Assembly: GCA_965222015.1 (NCBI GenBank)
Contig: CBDCTL010000024.1
Span: 496,001-560,000, forward strand
Direction of reading: 5' to 3'
Origin: JANQPX01 sp965222015
GTDB lineage: Bacteria > Pseudomonadota > Alphaproteobacteria > Geminicoccales > Geminicoccaceae
DNA: 64,000 bases
Below, one piece after another: positions 63,088-64,000 of the stretch. The position numbers were made by a program, and so were the translations under genes. The notes beneath the pieces were generated by a model. That model did no database searches. It had not been told where the DNA came from and saw only the letters and a program-made list of their open reading frames with translations. Within the stretch, counting starts at the first letter, position 1, and the number at the start of each line of letters is the position of its first letter.

Positions 63088-63534
63088 ATGAAGAAGCGCG
63101 AAGGCGAGCCCTGGATGTCCGGGGACGACTATGGCCGCTCGCTGCGCGGCTTCGGTGTCAACCTCCTGGTCCGCGACGTCGCCGTCTCTGCCGCCTTTCA
63201 GGCCGAGGTGCTGGCGGTCGAGGTGGTCTATCAGGATCCGGACATCGCGGTCCTCCGCCACTGCGATCGCGACGGCCGCGCCCATGAGTGGATGCTGCAC
63301 GCCGACCACAGCTTCGCCGACCATCCGCTCCTGGCGCTGACCGGGGACGGCGCGCTCAGAGGCGTCGGCGTCGAGCTGCGGCTCTACGACCACGATCCCG
63401 ACGCCGCCGAGGCCCGCGCGCGTGCGCGTGGCGATTACGTTCTGGCTGAAAGCCGGGACAAACCCCACGGTCTGCGCGAATGCTGCCTGGTCGATCCGGA
63501 CGGCTATGTCTGGGTGCCCGCCAAAACGATCTGA
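63088..63534 (+). CDS. VOC-superfamily (glyoxalase-like) protein
   Basis: 148 aa. One VOC module: NLLVRDVAVSAAFQAEVLAV at the first strand-helix, DHSFADHPLLALTGDG, ELRLYDHDPDAAEARARARG, and CCLVDPDGYVWVPAKTI at the end. Metal-dependent lyase, dioxygenase or resistance roles are possible in this superfamily; the substrate is unknown. Monocistronic. Confidence 0.8.
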   Translation: MKKREGEPWMSGDDYGRSLRGFGVNLLVRDVAVSAAFQAEVLAVEVVYQDPDIAVLRHCDRDGRAHEWMLHADHSFADHPLLALTGDGALRGVGVELRLYDHDPDAAEARARARGDYVLAESRDKPHGLRECCLVDPDGYVWVPAKTI

Positions 63535-63713
63535 ACCACCGATCACTCCCGCTTGACGACCGCTATCGGAGTCGTCCATTTGAGAGCGATGAGACGACAG
63601 GACGGAGAGCGGTCGGCGATGGCGTCATTCGGTCGCAGTTCTCTGGGTCTTGGACGGGTGTTGTGGGCATATTGTCGTATCGGCGTCGTCGACACGAATA
63701 AGAGGAGGCTTTC

Positions 63714-64000
63714 ATGGCGAGGGTAGCATTGGTCACGGGTGGATCGCGCGGCATCGGTGCTGCGATTTCCAAAGCGTTGAAGGAGGCGGGCTACAACGTC
63801 GCGGCGAATTACGCCGGCAACGACGAGGCCGCCGCCAAGTTCAAGGACGAGACCGGCATCCCCGTCTACAAATGGTCGGTCGCCGACTATGACGCCTGCA
63901 AGGACGGCATCGCCAAGGTCGAAGGCGACCTCGGGTCGGTCGAGGTGCTGGTCAACAATGCCGGCATCACCCGGGACGGCATGTTCCACAAGATGACGCC
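63714..64000 (+). CDS. phaB: Acetoacetyl-CoA reductase (5' part, runs off window)
   Basis: The first 95 codons. ATG at 63714 with AGGAGG SD. MARVALVTGGSRGIGAAISK has the NADPH-binding TGGSRGIG, and LGSVEVLVNNAGITRDGMFH ends in the PhaB-specific GITRD. The WSVADYDACKDGIAKVEGDL stretch also fits PhaB rather than FabG. It reduces acetoacetyl-CoA to (R)-3-hydroxybutyryl-CoA for PHB synthesis. The TGCAGTGCA motif of phaR/phaJ was not found upstream. Confidence 0.9.
   Translation, partial: MARVALVTGGSRGIGAAISKALKEAGYNVAANYAGNDEAAAKFKDETGIPVYKWSVADYDACKDGIAKVEGDLGSVEVLVNNAGITRDGMFHKMT

Overview
The window is high-GC DNA from an alphaproteobacterium. The evidence is the gene order rpsF-rpsR-DUF2232-rplI, a fabD-fabG-acpP-fabF-mltG cluster leading to gmk, PHA-cycle genes (phaR, phaJ, phaB), Tad-pilus minor proteins, and many TRAP and ABC uptake systems of Rhodospirillales/rhizobial flavour. 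No rRNA, tRNA, CRISPR array, insertion sequence or prophage was seen. Coding density is high, and most genes have a recognisable Shine-Dalgarno (SD) sequence.

Layout. 1-3.5 kb: YggT end, phaR and the S6/S18/L9 operon on the minus strand. 3.75-9.9 kb: fatty-acid synthesis, mltG and gmk on the plus strand, with one reversed SDR gene. 10.4-13.0 kb: three Tad/Flp pilus-type proteins and a small membrane protein. 13.4-21.2 kb: a lipoprotein, a D-arginine-dehydrogenase-like enzyme, a MacB/LolCDE-like ABC cassette with a secreted DUF3299-like protein, a PhoA-type phosphatase lipoprotein, an SDR and a DUF1232 protein. 21.5-25.1 kb: a TRAP transporter. 25.2-30.6 kb: an orphan peptide-type binding protein, a nucleoside hydrolase, small cysteine-rich proteins, phaJ, a ROK kinase and rsmD. 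30.7-35.8 kb: a large di-haem MauG/CcpA-like protein joined to a PhnD/PhnC/PhnE-type ABC transporter and a DUF4399 protein. 35.8-38.4 kb: ABC-F ATPase and msrA.

The most interesting block is 38.4-49.3 kb. A minus-strand regulatory operon encodes an ScfR-type XRE regulator, a single-domain response regulator, a small membrane protein and a sodium/solute-symporter histidine kinase. It is divergent from a complete Liv-type ABC transporter operon that ends in a STAS-like protein. The XRE regulator carries a segment that aligns without gaps to the DHp (phospho-histidine) domain of the kinase in the same operon: about 25 of 51 residues are identical and the histidine is kept. The STAS-like protein begins with another DHp-like helix in which Glu occupies the histidine position. 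A TTTGCAAA site lies between the two operons. I infer an unusual relay in which the CheY-like protein acts through DHp-like docking domains on a transcription factor and a STAS-like protein, controlling uptake of a small carboxylate or a related solute.

49.5-63.0 kb is a trehalose/alpha-glucoside region: ThuA, a frameshifted ThuB-like oxidoreductase, an AglE-F-G-K transporter (aglF frameshifted), and the glycogen-to-trehalose enzymes TreZ, MalQ and TreY in overlapping frames. The window ends with a VOC protein and the start of phaB. An identical 9-bp motif upstream of phaR and phaJ suggests PhaR control of both.
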